A DNA stretch of 14,976 nt, taken from positions 1 to 14,976 of the forward strand of contig JAJRSY010000075.1 of the NCBI GenBank assembly GCA_024278565.1. Direction: 5' to 3'. A program made the position numbers and the translations under genes. Below are positions 14,361 to 14,976 of the stretch, in pieces (the stretch's first letter is position 1; each line of letters opens with the position of its first letter). The stretch is from Bacteroidota bacterium. Lineage in GTDB: Bacteria; Bacteroidota; Bacteroidia; Flavobacteriales; Flavobacteriaceae. The notes beneath the pieces were generated by a model that was not told the origin of the DNA, searched no databases, and saw nothing but the letters and a program-made list of their open reading frames with translations.

Positions 14361-14927
14361 TTATTTGTGGTTTTTCAAGAGCACGAATCCTGCTATGTTC
14401 GAAAGCAGTACTATCGGAACTATTATGGCAGGCAATAACAAGAAAGGAAACTTCATTACGGCAATGTTGGGCTGTTCGAAGCCAAATTGCTGCATTGCCG
14501 ATGGTGTTGAAAGAACCGCATGTACCAGTACATTCATCAAAAGAACGATTGAGAATATATTCCATAGCCATAACAATGGTCTGTTGATTTTGTTCTTCCC
14601 AAAAGCCAATAGGGCAACAACTGGTGCCGTAAGCCCTGCCAAAACATCAAAATTCCTTCCTTCAAAAGTCAATAATTCGGGGACATAACCACCCAAAAAC
14701 AACCAAAGCAAAACCAATTCAACAGGAATTCGCACAATGTGCAAATAAGTAATCATTTTCAAATCAAAGGTATTCAACCAAGTTCTTGTTTTTGAGGAGA
14801 AAATTGACAACAATACAATAGCAAACATAGGAAAAACCATTAAAACAAATCTTGGTGGTATTGTTTGCGTATTGTCGTAAATTTCCCTGCGCCAAGAGCG
14901 CAGGGCGTTTTCTTCAATGCTGTGCAT
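14361..14927 (-). CDS. Hypothetical integral membrane protein, Bacteroidota-type
   Basis: The 188-residue protein has about five membrane segments, near residues 27-43, 58-80, 91-107, 116-138 and 155-182. Landmarks are TIPPRFVLMVFPM, LKMITYLHIVRIPVELVLLW, LLTFEGRNFDVLAGLTAPVV and QQFGFEQPNIAVMKFPFLLL. I recall proteins with the HxVRIPVELVLxWLF, TFEGRNFDxLAGLTAP and FDQPNIAL-like pattern in Bacteroidota, but know no function. As I remember them they have another membrane segment before the PPR motif. Here that part is MHSIEENALRSWRREIYDNT, polar and containing a GC hairpin (14885-14905). An in-frame TGA at 14931-14933 blocks extension, so the N-terminus may be replaced or truncated. The true start is uncertain. 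Confidence 0.7.
   Translation of the reverse strand: MHSIEENALRSWRREIYDNTQTIPPRFVLMVFPMFAIVLLSIFSSKTRTWLNTFDLKMITYLHIVRIPVELVLLWLFLGGYVPELLTFEGRNFDVLAGLTAPVVALLAFGKNKINRPLLWLWNIFSIVLLMNVLVHAVLSTPSAMQQFGFEQPNIAVMKFPFLLLPAIIVPIVLLSNIAGFVLLKNHK
14885..14905. repeat. GC-rich hairpin in the 5' end of the membrane-protein gene
   Basis: CCCTGCGC-CAAGA-GCGCAGGG is a perfect 8-bp inverted repeat with a five-base loop, about 20 bases inside the open frame. Its base composition is unlike the AT-rich gene body, and it sits where the family's usual N-terminal membrane segment should be. Confidence 0.5.
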
Positions 14928-14976
14928 TGATCATGTATCGAACAACCTGAGCTGTTTTGCATCATTCGCCCTTCCC

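Overview
The window is chromosomal DNA from a Bacteroidota bacterium, almost certainly a marine-type member of the Flavobacteriaceae. Several lines agree. There is a large Oar-like TonB-dependent outer membrane protein. The ribosomal operon runs rpsF-rpsR-rplI with no ssb or priB between the genes. Start codons lack Shine-Dalgarno sequences. Several promoters have the Bacteroidota form (TTG or TTTG, about 19-20 bases, then TAnnTTTG). The intergenic repeats, built on CCTGCC...GGCAGG and on CTTCGACTGCGCTCAGT, are of a kind I associate with flavobacterial genomes. Genus cannot be decided from this.

Layout: (1) 1-255 is the N-terminus of gyrB on the minus strand, cut by the window edge. (2) 256-1291 holds no gene but is packed with repeats, including two short elements with inverted-repeat ends (494-723 and 813-1017). 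(3) 1292-3311 carries hisS and, upstream on the same strand, a small conserved hypothetical gene. (4) 3374-6595 encodes an Oar-like TonB-dependent protein with a terminator on each side. (5) 6698-7804 is the rpsF-rpsR-rplI operon. (6) 8037-8729, the first plus-strand gene, is a LytTR response regulator. It meets priA tail to tail with one base between the stop codons. (7) 8731-13462 is a tight minus-strand operon, nadC-yihY-DUF2147-priA. (8) 13463-13883 is a second repeat-rich gap. (9) 13884-14357 is rlmH on the plus strand, convergent with a membrane-protein gene at 14361-14927.

Most genes are core housekeeping: DNA topology (gyrB), replication restart (priA), translation (hisS, rpsF, rpsR, rplI, rlmH) and NAD synthesis (nadC). 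The accessory part is the TonB-dependent protein, the regulator, and the cell-envelope genes (yihY, DUF2147, the terminal membrane protein). No CRISPR array, transposase gene, phage gene, toxin-antitoxin pair, defence system or RNA gene was found. I do not see a convincing new multi-gene system. The best leads are non-coding: MITE-like elements upstream of gyrB, a composite repeat shared by two intergenic regions, an intrinsic terminator for the regulator gene buried antisense in the priA coding end, a hairpin spanning both convergent stop codons, and a promoter placing the rlmH transcript start at or next to its AUG.
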